Below, piece by piece: positions 34,684 to 43,212 of a stretch of DNA of 64,000 bases. The translations under genes were made by a program, and so were the position numbers. Source of the stretch: DATMTS01 sp035564555 (GTDB lineage Bacteria > Actinomycetota > Actinomycetes > Actinomycetales > Microbacteriaceae); contig DATMTS010000039.1 in assembly GCA_035564555.1 (NCBI GenBank), positions 1 to 64,000 of the forward strand, given 5' to 3'. The notes below the pieces were generated by a model. It had not been told where the DNA came from. It did not search any database and worked only from the letters and a program-made list of their open reading frames with translations. Within the stretch, counting starts at the first letter, position 1. Each line of letters starts with the position of its first letter.

Positions 34684-35631
34684 TCATTTCAGCAGTCTCG
34701 AGAGCACCCGGTCGGCGAGCGGTTTGCCGCCGGTCTGACATGTCGGGCAGTACTGCAGGGTCGAGTCAGCGAAGATGACCTGTCGGACCGTGTCACCGCA
34801 GACCGGGCACGGCTCGCCGGTGCGCCCATGCACCTGCAGGCCGGATTTCTTCTCCCGTTTCAGTTCGGATGCCGCGAGGCCGTCCGCGCGGGCTATCGCC
34901 TCGCGAAGGGTGGATTGCAGCGCCTCGAACAACCGATGGGTCTCTTCGGGTGTCATCGATGCCGGTTTGAACGGCGACATCCGGGCTGTGTGCAGGATCT
35001 CGTCGGAATAGGCGTTGCCGATGCCCGCGATGACCGATTGGTTGCGCAGCACGCCCTTGATCTGGGCGCGCCCGGCAGAAGCGAGGATGTCGGCGAGCAC
35101 CTGCTCGGTGAATGCGGCGTCGAGCGGGTCGGGCCCGAGTCGGGCGATTCCGGGCACCTCGTTCGCGCCGCGAACGAGGTAGATCGCGAGGCTCTTCTTG
35201 GTGCCGGCCTCGGTGACGTCGAGCCCTGACCCGTCGTCGAGCACCAGTCTGGCGCTGAGGGGATTTCTGCCCGTCGGTTTCGCCTGCCTCGGGGGCGGAG
35301 CGCTCTCTCGCCAGCGCAGCCATCCGGCGCGTGCGAGATGGATGATCAGGTGCACGTTCTCGTGGGCGATGGGCGCAGTGGCGGTGGGTGCAGTGGAGGA
35401 GGGTGCAGTGGAGGCGGTGGCAGTGGCGGTGGGTGCAGTGGAGGCGGTGAGGTCGAGGAACTTGCCGTGACGCGAGACGCCGTTCACGACGGCGTCGTGC
35501 AGCACGGCGAGCGGCGGGTCGAAGGTCTTCAATGCTGCGAAGGCGAGCACCTCGAGGCGGTCGATCCTGCGCCCCGTCAGACGCGCGCCGAGGTCGACGA
35601 CGAGGGCGTGGACTTCGGGCAACTCGGGCAC
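34684..35631 (-). CDS. Fpg/Nei-family DNA glycosylase with low-complexity insertion
   Basis: This base-excision repair enzyme of 315 residues starts (V)PELPEVHAL, where the Pro and Glu after the initiator are the catalytic pair. The helix-two-turn-helix QIKGVLRNQSVIAGIGNAYS is near residue 205, and the zinc finger CPVCGDTVRQVIF…YCPTCQTGG closes the protein. Residues about 62-89, between RHGKFLDL and HLIIHLARAG, are a Thr/Ala/Ser-only insertion (TAPTATATAS-like) encoded by a DNA repeat; ordinary Fpg proteins have a short turn there. GTG 35631 fits the family start. Confidence 0.92.
   Translation of the reverse strand: MPELPEVHALVVDLGARLTGRRIDRLEVLAFAALKTFDPPLAVLHDAVVNGVSRHGKFLDLTASTAPTATATASTAPSSTAPTATAPIAHENVHLIIHLARAGWLRWRESAPPPRQAKPTGRNPLSARLVLDDGSGLDVTEAGTKKSLAIYLVRGANEVPGIARLGPDPLDAAFTEQVLADILASAGRAQIKGVLRNQSVIAGIGNAYSDEILHTARMSPFKPASMTPEETHRLFEALQSTLREAIARADGLAASELKREKKSGLQVHGRTGEPCPVCGDTVRQVIFADSTLQYCPTCQTGGKPLADRVLSRLLK
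35375..35444. repeat. Direct repeat inside the glycosylase gene
   Basis: A 25-base unit starting gcagtggcggtgggtgcag occurs at 35375-35399 and 35420-35444, with further ggtgcagtggagg copies between. The 45-base offset keeps the reading frame and encodes the Thr/Ala-rich insertion. Confidence 0.85.
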
Positions 35632-35731
35632 CGCTCCAGTCTCCGGCGGGCCGCCGACAACCGCAATGCTTCCGCTCGCGTCTTCCCGACGGCGAAGGGA
35701 GGCTCGGGACGAGGGTCCCGGGCGGCAGGAG

Positions 35732-36490
35732 TCAGGCGGGTTCGCGACCGTCGTCTTCGGCGACTCGGTGCTCGAGCCGCTCCGCCGCCGTGTGCATGTG
35801 ACGTTGCATCGCCGCGGCCGCCGAGTCCGCGTCGTGGTCACGGATGGCTTCGAACACCTCGGCGTGCTCGGCGAGCGCCGTGGCCGCCTCCTCCTCGGTC
35901 TGCAGCCCGCGCTCCACCCACAACCGCAGCAGCGACCGCACACTGCGCAGCAGGTCGGCCAGCACCTGGTTCTGCGCAGCCGAAGCGACACCGAGGTGGA
36001 ACTTCAGGTCCGCCTCGATGAAGCGTGAGCGGTCTGCGAGTGCCGCACGCATGGCATCCAAGTGCTCACCGAGATCGGCGAGGACCTCCGGGGTCGCACG
36101 CTCGGCCGCTCGCCGGGCGGCGAAAATCTCGAGGTCTCCGCGCATCTCGATCAGCTCGACCGTGCGGGATGCGTCGAGCATCAGGCCCCAGTTGAGTGTC
36201 TCCGGCAGCAGTTCCGACGCGCTGCCCCTCAGATAGGTACCGCTGCCCGGCCGCACGTCGACGATGCCGAGGATCTCCAGAGCGGCGAGGGCTTCGCGCA
36301 CGGCCGAGCGCCCGATGCCCAGTGTCTGCGCGAGTTGTCGCTCGGGTGGCAGACGGCTGCCGACCGGGATGACGCCGCTGGTGAAGAGCTCGAGCAGTCG
36401 CTTCGCCACCGCGGAGACGGCCGTTCCCACCGGAACCTGGTCGAGCGCATCGGAGATGTGCGCGGTCGGCTGTTGAGGGTACGCGGGCAC
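35732..36490 (-). CDS. GntR-family regulator, FadR/FCD type
   Basis: This regulator of 252 residues has a GntR winged helix (SRLPPERQLAQTLGIGRSAV then REALAALEILGIVDVRPGSG) and an all-helical FCD ligand domain (ELIEMRGDLEIFAARRAAER, DLKFHLGVASAAQNQVLADL, EHAEVFEAIRDHDADSAAAA, MQRHMHTAAERL). The divergent sugar-acid operon across a perfect inverted repeat is its obvious target. GTG 36490 follows TAGCCT by six bases. Confidence 0.93.
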   Translation of the reverse strand: MPAYPQQPTAHISDALDQVPVGTAVSAVAKRLLELFTSGVIPVGSRLPPERQLAQTLGIGRSAVREALAALEILGIVDVRPGSGTYLRGSASELLPETLNWGLMLDASRTVELIEMRGDLEIFAARRAAERATPEVLADLGEHLDAMRAALADRSRFIEADLKFHLGVASAAQNQVLADLLRSVRSLLRLWVERGLQTEEEAATALAEHAEVFEAIRDHDADSAAAAMQRHMHTAAERLEHRVAEDDGREPA

Positions 36491-36496
36491 GAGGCA

Positions 36497-36502
36497 AGGC
36501 TA
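36497..36502 (-). promoter_or_regulatory. -10 box of the gntR-type gene
   Basis: TAGCCT, tgcctc, GTG on the minus strand. Confidence 0.5.
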
Positions 36503-36525
36503 CCCGCCGGACGCCGGTCGACCAA

Positions 36526-36563
36526 GAACCGGTTGACCAAATGTTGAATTGGTCAACCGGTTC
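36526..36563. promoter_or_regulatory. 15-bp perfect inverted repeat, GntR operator
   Basis: gaaccggttgaccaa (36526-36540) and ttggtcaaccggttc (36549-36563) are exact inverted copies separated by eight bases. Each arm contains TGGTCAACCG, close to the TGGTnnnACCA type bound by FadR-like GntR proteins. It lies between the divergent regulator and the catabolic operon. Confidence 0.8.
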
Positions 36564-36572
36564 GGTTATGGT
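36544..36572 (+). promoter_or_regulatory. Operon promoter inside the operator
   Basis: TTGAAT (36544-36549) and TATGGT (36567-36572) are 17 bases apart. The -35 box starts in the operator spacer, so a bound repressor would exclude RNA polymerase. Confidence 0.5.
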
Positions 36573-36629
36573 TGCCCTGTCGGCCGCTTCAGCGCCGATC
36601 GATCAGGACCATGCGAGGGGAGCGATGCG

Positions 36630-37457
36630 GTGATCGGACTGGGCAGCTACGCCTATTTCTGGCGTGCGTCGTCCAGGGTGGCCGAGCCCATGTCGCTCAT
36701 CGATCAGCTCGTCGACGCACGGCAACTCGGCATCGGGCTGTTTCAGATCTGCGACTACGCCCCGCTCAGCAGGTACAGGCCGGGCCAGATGCGGGATGTG
36801 CGCCGTGCGGCCGACGATCTCGGCATCCGGCTCCAGCTCGGCACCAAGGGGATCGCTCCCGGTCGCCTGCGGCAGTTCCTGACCTTCGCCGAGCTGCTGG
36901 AGGCCCGTCTCGTTCGCAGCATGATCTTGCTCGGCGAGGATCAGCCCGCCCTGGAGGAGAGCGAGTCGGTGCTCCGCGGCATCCTGCCCGCCTTCGAGCG
37001 TCAAGGGGTCACCCTGGCGCTGGAGACGTACGAACAAGTACCCACCGCGATGCTCGTCGAGCTCGTGGAGCGGGTCGCCAGCCCGAATCTCGGCATCTGC
37101 CTGGACCCGGCGAACATGGTCGCGGCGCTGGAGCATCCGAACGACGTGATCGAGGCATGCGCTCCGCACACGGTCAACGTGCACGTCAAGGACTTCGCGT
37201 TCACGAGACGCGGTGGCTGGGTCGGTTTCACCCTCGACGGTGCGCCGCTCGGAACCGGGTTGCTCGACTATCACCGGCTTGCGACCGTCGTGCGGCCCGA
37301 CGAACGCGGGATCGACCAGATCATTGAGCATTGGCTGCCTTGGCTCGACGATGCAGCCGACGGCGCACACGAAGGAGCCGACACAACCGTTCGCACCGAA
37401 CGGGAATGGACGCTGGCCGCACTGGCCGCGCTGCACGGAAGCACGGAGAAAACATGA
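36630..37457 (+). CDS. Sugar phosphate isomerase/epimerase-like TIM barrel, OiaC-like candidate
   Basis: A xylose-isomerase-like TIM barrel of 275 residues. Visible segments are GLGSYAYFWRASSR at the start, LQLGTKGI, TLALETYEQ with a likely metal-binding Glu, LGICLDPANM, and VNVHVKDFAFTRRGGWVGF with a conserved His/Asp. In known apionate pathways a protein of this fold (OiaC) decarboxylates 3-oxo-isoapionate to L-erythrulose, and the next gene encodes the enzyme that would make its substrate. GTG 36630 follows AGGGGA by eight bases. The role is inferred from context; the fold assignment is firm. Confidence 0.82.
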   Translation: MIGLGSYAYFWRASSRVAEPMSLIDQLVDARQLGIGLFQICDYAPLSRYRPGQMRDVRRAADDLGIRLQLGTKGIAPGRLRQFLTFAELLEARLVRSMILLGEDQPALEESESVLRGILPAFERQGVTLALETYEQVPTAMLVELVERVASPNLGICLDPANMVAALEHPNDVIEACAPHTVNVHVKDFAFTRRGGWVGFTLDGAPLGTGLLDYHRLATVVRPDERGIDQIIEHWLPWLDDAADGAHEGADTTVRTEREWTLAALAALHGSTEKT

Positions 37458-38314
37458 TCGACACCACACTCTCGATCGCCGTCATCGGCGCAGGCGGAAA
37501 GATGGGCACCCGGGTCTCGAACAACCTGGCCGGAACCGACTACGACGTGCGCTACAGCGAGACGTCGCAGGCCGGTCGCGATCGATTGATCGCTGCGGGC
37601 CGACTGGTGACCGACACGAGCGACGCGGTATGCGGCGCCGACGTGGTCGTGCTTGCCGTTCCCGACCTCGCGCTGCAGTCGGTGTCGGCGCAGGTGGTGC
37701 CCCTGCTGAAACCCGGCGCGATCCTGCTCACGCTCGACCCAGCGGCGGCATACGCCGGCCTGCTCAGCCGGCGTGACGACGTCATCCAGGCCGTCGCCCA
37801 CCCATGTCATCCTTCGGTGTTCTTGCAACGCACGACGCCGGAGGAATACGCCGACACCTTCGGCGGCATCGCGGCTCCGCAAGACGCGATCGCCGCGGTC
37901 GAGTCCGACGATCCCGCCAAGCGCGAGATCGTGGAGCGGGTGGTGCGCGCCATCTACGCGCCGGTGGTCGATGTGCACTTCGTCACGGTGAAGCAGCTTG
38001 CCCAACTCGAACCGACGCTCGTGGAGACCATCGCGTGCATGATCGGCGCTCTGCTGAAAGAAGCCTTGGACGAGGCGGTCAATACCATGGGCGTTCCCGA
38101 AGCCGCCGCCCGCTCGATCCTGCTCGGTCACACCCAGGTGGCGCTCGCCAACGGACTGCGCGGCGACAACCCGTTCAGCGACGCGTGCCTCATCGCCATG
38201 GACTACGGCCGTGCCAGCATCGTCAAAGAGGACTGGAAGAAGGTGTTCCGCGACGACGAGCTCGACAAGAACCTCGCCGCGATGCTGCACCTGGACCGGA
38301 TCGAACGCGCATGA
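37454..38314 (+). CDS. ApnO-like D-apionate oxidoisomerase
   Basis: This NAD(P)-dependent dehydrogenase of 286 residues has a Rossmann start (SIAVIGAGGKMGTRVSNNLA) and a helical 6-phosphogluconate-dehydrogenase-like C-terminal domain (IACMIGALLKEALDEAVNTM onward). QAVAHPCHPSVF resembles the active-site segment of D-apionate oxidoisomerases. In that pathway the enzyme turns D-apionate into 3-oxo-isoapionate. The call is supported by an ApnL-like lactonase two genes downstream. It overlaps both neighbours by ATGA. Another 3-hydroxyacid substrate cannot be excluded. Confidence 0.78.
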   Translation: MIDTTLSIAVIGAGGKMGTRVSNNLAGTDYDVRYSETSQAGRDRLIAAGRLVTDTSDAVCGADVVVLAVPDLALQSVSAQVVPLLKPGAILLTLDPAAAYAGLLSRRDDVIQAVAHPCHPSVFLQRTTPEEYADTFGGIAAPQDAIAAVESDDPAKREIVERVVRAIYAPVVDVHFVTVKQLAQLEPTLVETIACMIGALLKEALDEAVNTMGVPEAAARSILLGHTQVALANGLRGDNPFSDACLIAMDYGRASIVKEDWKKVFRDDELDKNLAAMLHLDRIERA

Positions 38315-39138
38315 CCGCCGCCGACGACGATAGGATCCGGCTGGCCGGCGAAGGGGAAGCAGACGGCATGACACGGTCGAGGACGACCCGGTTGCGCGGC
38401 AAGACCGCCCTGGTCACGGGGGCGGCGTCCGGCATCGGCCGACAGGTCGCATTGCGCTTCCACGCCGAGGGCGCCCGCGTCGCCTTCGCCGACCGTGACG
38501 AGGCCGGGGTTCGAGCCGTCGTCGCCGATCTCGACGACCGGGCGCGGGCCGTGACGGTCGACATCTGCGACGAGGCGTCAGTCGCTGTCGCGTTCGGCGG
38601 ACTGGTCGAGGCGGGGTGGCGTCCCGATGTCGTCGTCGCCAACGCGGGCGTGCAGCTCTTCGGACAGGACGCACCGATCGCCGACCTCGACCTCGACGTG
38701 TGGCGACGCACCATCGACGTGAACCTGACAGGTACCTTCCTCACCGTGAAGCACGCGGTGCGCGCCATGCTCGGCGGATCGGGCGGCTCGGTGATCCTCA
38801 CCGGCAGCCCGACCGGCGTGCGAGGGGAGGGCGCCGACTTCACGGCGTACAGTGCATCGAAGGCAGGCATCCACGGTCTCGGACGCACCGTTGCTGCGGC
38901 ATATGCACGATCCGGCATCCGGGTGAACACGGTGATCCCGGCCTACACCGAGACGCCGTTGGTCAGCGCATTGACGGGCGACCACGACGCGCGCGAGGCG
39001 ATCGTGGGCCGAATTCCGATGGGTCGCGCGGGCTCGCCCGCCGATGTCGAAGGGATCATGGTCTTCTTGGCCGGCGACGACAGCGCCTTCGCAACCGGCG
39101 CCGTGTTCGCCGTCGACGGCGGGATGTCGACGTTGTGA
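38311..39138 (+). CDS. SDR-family dehydrogenase
   Basis: A classical short-chain dehydrogenase of 275 residues: LRGKTALVTGAASGIGRQVA (cofactor loop), VVVANAGVQLFG, the catalytic Ser in GSVILTGSPTG, YSASK, and the C-terminal SAFATGAVFAVDGGMSTL. Asp at the end of the second strand (FADRDEAG) favours NAD. It sits between ApnO-like and ApnL-like genes with ATGA and GTGA overlaps, so it probably oxidises the sugar (for example D-apiose to its lactone) or reduces a product such as erythrulose. About 20 extra N-terminal residues precede the usual start; ATG 38368 is an alternative. Confidence 0.88.
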   Translation: MTAADDDRIRLAGEGEADGMTRSRTTRLRGKTALVTGAASGIGRQVALRFHAEGARVAFADRDEAGVRAVVADLDDRARAVTVDICDEASVAVAFGGLVEAGWRPDVVVANAGVQLFGQDAPIADLDLDVWRRTIDVNLTGTFLTVKHAVRAMLGGSGGSVILTGSPTGVRGEGADFTAYSASKAGIHGLGRTVAAAYARSGIRVNTVIPAYTETPLVSALTGDHDAREAIVGRIPMGRAGSPADVEGIMVFLAGDDSAFATGAVFAVDGGMSTL

Positions 39139-40988
39139 CCGACGACGAATGGTCGCTGCTGGATCGGGTCTGGGGCGAACGGGAACCGGAACCGGTAGAG
39201 CTGGCTTTCGGGCCATGGCGATTCCGCGTGCGGGGCGATGAGATCGCAGACCTGCGATTCGATGGCACGCCCATCGTGCGCAGCGTGCGAGCGGTGGTGC
39301 GCGACGGTGATTGGAACACCGTTCCGACCACCGTCGAAGGGGTTGCTGCCGCCGGCGACGGCTACGAGTTGCTGCTGCGAATGCGTGGTTTCGGCGCCGA
39401 CGTGACAACACGACTGTCGGTTGCCGCCGAGGCCGAACGGATCACGATGCGCCTGCACGCGATCAGCGGCATCGACTTCACAAGCAACCGGCTCGGGCTC
39501 GTCGTGTTGCATCCGCCGGGGCTGGCGGGCAGCGCGCTGCAGATCCAGTCGCCGTGCGGCTCCAGACGCAGCACCGTGTTCCCGCGCGCCGTGGCTCCGG
39601 ATCAACCCGCGATGGACATCCGCAGTCTCGGCTGGAGCCACGACGGTGTGCAGGTGACGGCGGACTTCGACGGCGACGTGTTCGAGATGGAAGACCAGCG
39701 GAACTGGACCGACGCCTCGTACAAGACCTACAGCACGCCGCTTGCCCGGCCGTTCCCGGTCACGGTGGTGGCCGGCGCCGTCATCCAACAGTCCGTCGGC
39801 TTCACCGCCCGGCGCACTCGGGAGCGGGCACCCAGGGTCCGTGCGGTCACACCGGTGATCGAGCTGGCCGATACCGGCTGCATCGTGCCCGCTGTCGCCC
39901 TCGGCGCCACCACCGCGCCGTCGGTCGAGATCGTGGACGCCCCGATTCCCGACGGCGTCGCTGCGTTGCTCGTCGAAGCCGACACCCGCAGCCGCACCTG
40001 GCGAGCAGCCCTGGAGCGCGCCGGGGCCGAAGCCGGTGGCCTTCCCCTCGATGTTCGGATCGTCTCCGACGAGCCCGAGGCAGTGCGGGACGTGGTCGAG
40101 GCTGCCGCCCTCTCGCCCGCCGCAGTGCTGCGGCTCGCGGTGTTCTCGTCCGGCTCGCACGTCACCGAGCCGGCGTGCTGGGCCGCCCTGCTGGATGCCG
40201 CCGGAAGGCTCGTGCCGGGTGCAGAGCTCGTCGGTGGTAGCCGTGCGCACTTCACCGAGCTGAATCGTCGGCACGACGACCTGCCCGTCGATGTGCCGCG
40301 CGTGACGTTCGCGATGACCCCGCAGATGCACGCGACCGAACGCGCGCAGCTGATGGAATCGATCGCCATGCAGGCAGTGGTCACGCGTGACGCGACCGCG
40401 ATAGCGGCAGGCCGGCCGCTGCATGTGGGTCCAATCACGCTGCGCCCGCGGTTCAATGCCGTGGCGACGCGGCCGATGGAGGCCACCGGCGCCTCCACGG
40501 GCGACGCGGCCGTGGAGGACGGCTACGGGCCGGAGTTCTCCGCCGGGGCGACCGATGCCCGGCAGACGTCCGTAGCGCTGGAGGCCTGGACCGTCGCCTC
40601 CTTCGCTGCGATCTGTTCGGCAGGCGCCGGTCGGTCAGGCGGCGGGGTGGCCTCGGTGACCTACTTCGAGGCCAGCGGCCCGCGTGGCATCCGGAATCTC
40701 AGCGGTCCCTACCCGGCGCTTCGCGCGATCTCCGCGATCGCCGGGCTGGGCGGCGCAACCCTGCTGACGGCGTCGAACGACGCAGACGCCGAAGCCGGCC
40801 TCACCGCGGCCGAAGGGCTCTGGGCGGTCGGTGCGCAGTGGTCGAGCGGCGCCTGGCGCGTGCTCGTGGCGAGCCTCACCGGCGCCGCTGTCACCGCGAC
40901 GGTCCGCTACGCCGGCGACGAGCATCCGGTCACAGTCGAGCCGTTCACCGTCTCGGTTCTCGGCTCGGAGCCGGCCCAGGCGCACTGA
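39135..40988 (+). CDS. ApnL-like D-apionolactonase
   Basis: A protein of 617 residues, the size of D-apionate lactonases. The N-terminal beta-rich part contains RDGDWNTVPTTVE, SNRLGLVVLHPPG and the striking DGDVFEMEDQRNWTDASYKT, which I associate with the ApnL family. A TIM-barrel-like middle part (SRAHFTELNRRHDDLPVDVP, VTFAMTPQMHATERAQLMES) and a C-terminal beta domain (FTVSVLGSE) follow. ApnL hydrolyses D-apionolactone to D-apionate. GTG 39135 overlaps the SDR stop (GTGA). It is the last gene of the operon. Confidence 0.82.
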   Translation: MTDDEWSLLDRVWGEREPEPVELAFGPWRFRVRGDEIADLRFDGTPIVRSVRAVVRDGDWNTVPTTVEGVAAAGDGYELLLRMRGFGADVTTRLSVAAEAERITMRLHAISGIDFTSNRLGLVVLHPPGLAGSALQIQSPCGSRRSTVFPRAVAPDQPAMDIRSLGWSHDGVQVTADFDGDVFEMEDQRNWTDASYKTYSTPLARPFPVTVVAGAVIQQSVGFTARRTRERAPRVRAVTPVIELADTGCIVPAVALGATTAPSVEIVDAPIPDGVAALLVEADTRSRTWRAALERAGAEAGGLPLDVRIVSDEPEAVRDVVEAAALSPAAVLRLAVFSSGSHVTEPACWAALLDAAGRLVPGAELVGGSRAHFTELNRRHDDLPVDVPRVTFAMTPQMHATERAQLMESIAMQAVVTRDATAIAAGRPLHVGPITLRPRFNAVATRPMEATGASTGDAAVEDGYGPEFSAGATDARQTSVALEAWTVASFAAICSAGAGRSGGGVASVTYFEASGPRGIRNLSGPYPALRAISAIAGLGGATLLTASNDADAEAGLTAAEGLWAVGAQWSSGAWRVLVASLTGAAVTATVRYAGDEHPVTVEPFTVSVLGSEPAQAH

Positions 40989-41022
40989 GCGCAGCCTCAT
41001 CGTGACCGTGCGGACACAGCGA

Positions 41023-43146
41023 CTACCGCTGCGCGAGGGTGAACGGCAGAACGGCCGCCGCGCCCGCATCACGCAGCGCGGAGCCGGCGATCGTGAGCGT
41101 CCATCGGCTGTCGGCGAGATCGTCGACGAGCAGCACCGTCGCCGAACCCGCGCCGAGCGACGTCGCCACGGCATCCGGCACCGCGAAGCGTTGCCACACG
41201 CCGGCCAATCGGTATGCGCTGTTGCCGCCCGGCCCGCCCTGGGGGCCGCCGTCCACGGGCTCGAGCGCACCCAGGTAGGGCAGCCGGCCGATGGATGCCA
41301 GCCCTCGCGCGAGCGTCGTGACCAACTGCGGCCTGCTGCGCGACGGGATCGAGACGACGGCATCGGGCCGTTGCTGCCAATCCCATTCGCTCAGAACCCG
41401 GGTGCAGGCGGCGAGCAGTGCGTCGTCGACGGGGTCGTCCGCTGCGTCGGCCGCGAACAGCCGTCGCATCCGATTGCCCCAACCCAGATCGGTCAGCCGT
41501 GCCAGTGACCGGCCCTGCTGAAGGCTCTGGCCTGCGGGGATCTTGCCGGAGACGGGCACGCCGAGCGCGAGCATCCCGGTCGGCCACAGGGTGCGCGGCG
41601 AAAGCTCGACTCCGACCCTGTCGAGGGAGCGGGATGCGGCCGCCGCGGCATCCTCGGGCACGTCGCCCGGAAACCACGCGCTCGCGCAACGGTCGCAGCG
41701 CCCGCAGTCGCGCGCGTCATCGTCGTCGAGCGCGTGCTGCAGGAATCGCATGCGGCAGCCCGGTGTCGTCTCGTACTCGAGCATCGCTTCTGCCTCGTTC
41801 CGACGCGCCTGGGCGATGCGTTCGTAGCGTTGCTCGTCGTAGCTCCAGGCCGCGCCGGTGGCCATCCAGCCGCCCTGCACACGGCGCACGACACCGTCGA
41901 CGTCGAGCACCTTGAGCAGCAGTTCGAGCGTGCTGCGCTTCACGTTCGCACGGGCTTCCAGGGCCGGCGTCGACAGTGGACGGTCGGAATCGGCGAGCGC
42001 GTCGAGCACCTGGGCGACCCGTTGCCGGGTCGGCATCGACGCCGTGGCGAAGTACTCCCAGATGATCGGATCCTCTTCGCCGGGCAACAGCAGCACGTCG
42101 GCGCTCTCGGTCGCGCGACCGGCCCGACCCACCTGCTGGTAGTACGCGACGGGCGATGACGGTGCGCCGAGATGCACCACGAAACCGAGGTCGGGCTTGT
42201 CGAAGCCCATTCCGAGTGCACTGGTGGCGATCAGGGCCTTGACGGTGTTCGACTTCAGGGCGTTCTCGGCGTCTTCACGCTCGGCGGTCTCGGTGCGCCC
42301 GGTGTAGGCGCGCACGTCGTAACCGGCCGCCCGCAACGCGGCCGCGGTGTCTTCGGCCGCCGAAACGGTCAACGTGTAGATGATGCCACTGCCCGGCAGG
42401 TCTTTCAGGTGCGCCAGGAGCCAGCCGAGCCGAGCGCCGTCTGCCGGCAGCCGCAGCACACCGAGCCGCAGCGATCGTCTGGCCAGCGGGCCGCGGATGG
42501 TGACCACTTCGGCGCCGCCCAATTGTTCGGCGACGTCGGTGACCACTCGCGCGTTGGCGGTCGCGGTCGTCGCGAGCACCGGAACGCCCGGTCGAAGCGT
42601 CGTCGCCAGTTCGCGAAGGCGCCGGTAGTCGGGCCGGAAGTCGTGGCCCCAATCCGAGATGCAGTGCGCCTCGTCGATGACGAGCATCCCCATCCGGTTC
42701 ACCAAGGCGGGTAACTGTTCGTCGCGGAAGACGGGGTTGTTCAGCCGCTCCGGCGACACCAGCAGCACGTCGACGTCATCGGCGTCGAGGGCCGCGCGGG
42801 CCCGGCCCCACTCGGTGGCGTTCGCGGAATTGATCGACACCGCGCGCACGCCCGCTCGGGAAGCGGCCTGCACCTGGTCGCGCATCAGCGCGAGCAACGG
42901 AGACACGATGACGGTCGGGCCTGCGCCGCGCCGGCGCAGCAGCAGGGTCGCGACGAAATACACCGCCGATTTGCCCCAGCCGGTGCGCTGCACGACGAGC
43001 GCCCGTCGCCGTCTACGCACCAGCGCGTCGATCGCCTCGAACTGGCCGTCGTGGAAATCGGCTTCCGGTGACCCCACGAGCGCGCGCAAGACCTCCAGCG
43101 CTTCGGAGCGCAACTCGTGCGCGCCCGCTTCGGGGGAGTCGGTCAT
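41023..43146 (-). CDS. RecQ-like helicase fused to phosphoribosyltransferase-like domain
   Basis: This protein has 707 residues. Residues about 1-510 are a RecQ-type helicase: RALVVQRTGWGKSAVYFVAT (motif I), LVIDEAHCISDWGHDFRPDY (II), LATTATAN (III), ALGMGFDKPDLGFVVH and YYQQVGRAGRA (V-VI), then a zinc-binding part with CRMRFLQHAL…CGRCDRC. Residues about 540-707 are a type-I phosphoribosyltransferase-like fold, with VVSIPSRSRPQLVTTLARGL and the PRPP-loop-like TVLLVDDLADSRWTLTIAGS. Fusions of this kind occur in actinobacteria, but the role of the second domain is not known to me. Confidence 0.88.
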   Translation of the reverse strand: MTDSPEAGAHELRSEALEVLRALVGSPEADFHDGQFEAIDALVRRRRRALVVQRTGWGKSAVYFVATLLLRRRGAGPTVIVSPLLALMRDQVQAASRAGVRAVSINSANATEWGRARAALDADDVDVLLVSPERLNNPVFRDEQLPALVNRMGMLVIDEAHCISDWGHDFRPDYRRLRELATTLRPGVPVLATTATANARVVTDVAEQLGGAEVVTIRGPLARRSLRLGVLRLPADGARLGWLLAHLKDLPGSGIIYTLTVSAAEDTAAALRAAGYDVRAYTGRTETAEREDAENALKSNTVKALIATSALGMGFDKPDLGFVVHLGAPSSPVAYYQQVGRAGRATESADVLLLPGEEDPIIWEYFATASMPTRQRVAQVLDALADSDRPLSTPALEARANVKRSTLELLLKVLDVDGVVRRVQGGWMATGAAWSYDEQRYERIAQARRNEAEAMLEYETTPGCRMRFLQHALDDDDARDCGRCDRCASAWFPGDVPEDAAAAASRSLDRVGVELSPRTLWPTGMLALGVPVSGKIPAGQSLQQGRSLARLTDLGWGNRMRRLFAADAADDPVDDALLAACTRVLSEWDWQQRPDAVVSIPSRSRPQLVTTLARGLASIGRLPYLGALEPVDGGPQGGPGGNSAYRLAGVWQRFAVPDAVATSLGAGSATVLLVDDLADSRWTLTIAGSALRDAGAAAVLPFTLAQR

Positions 43147-43212
43147 CTGCCCAGGGTGTCATGCCGCACCGACACCGCGCTGCGCGTGGTCGAAGGGGTC
43201 TCGAGTCGCGAG

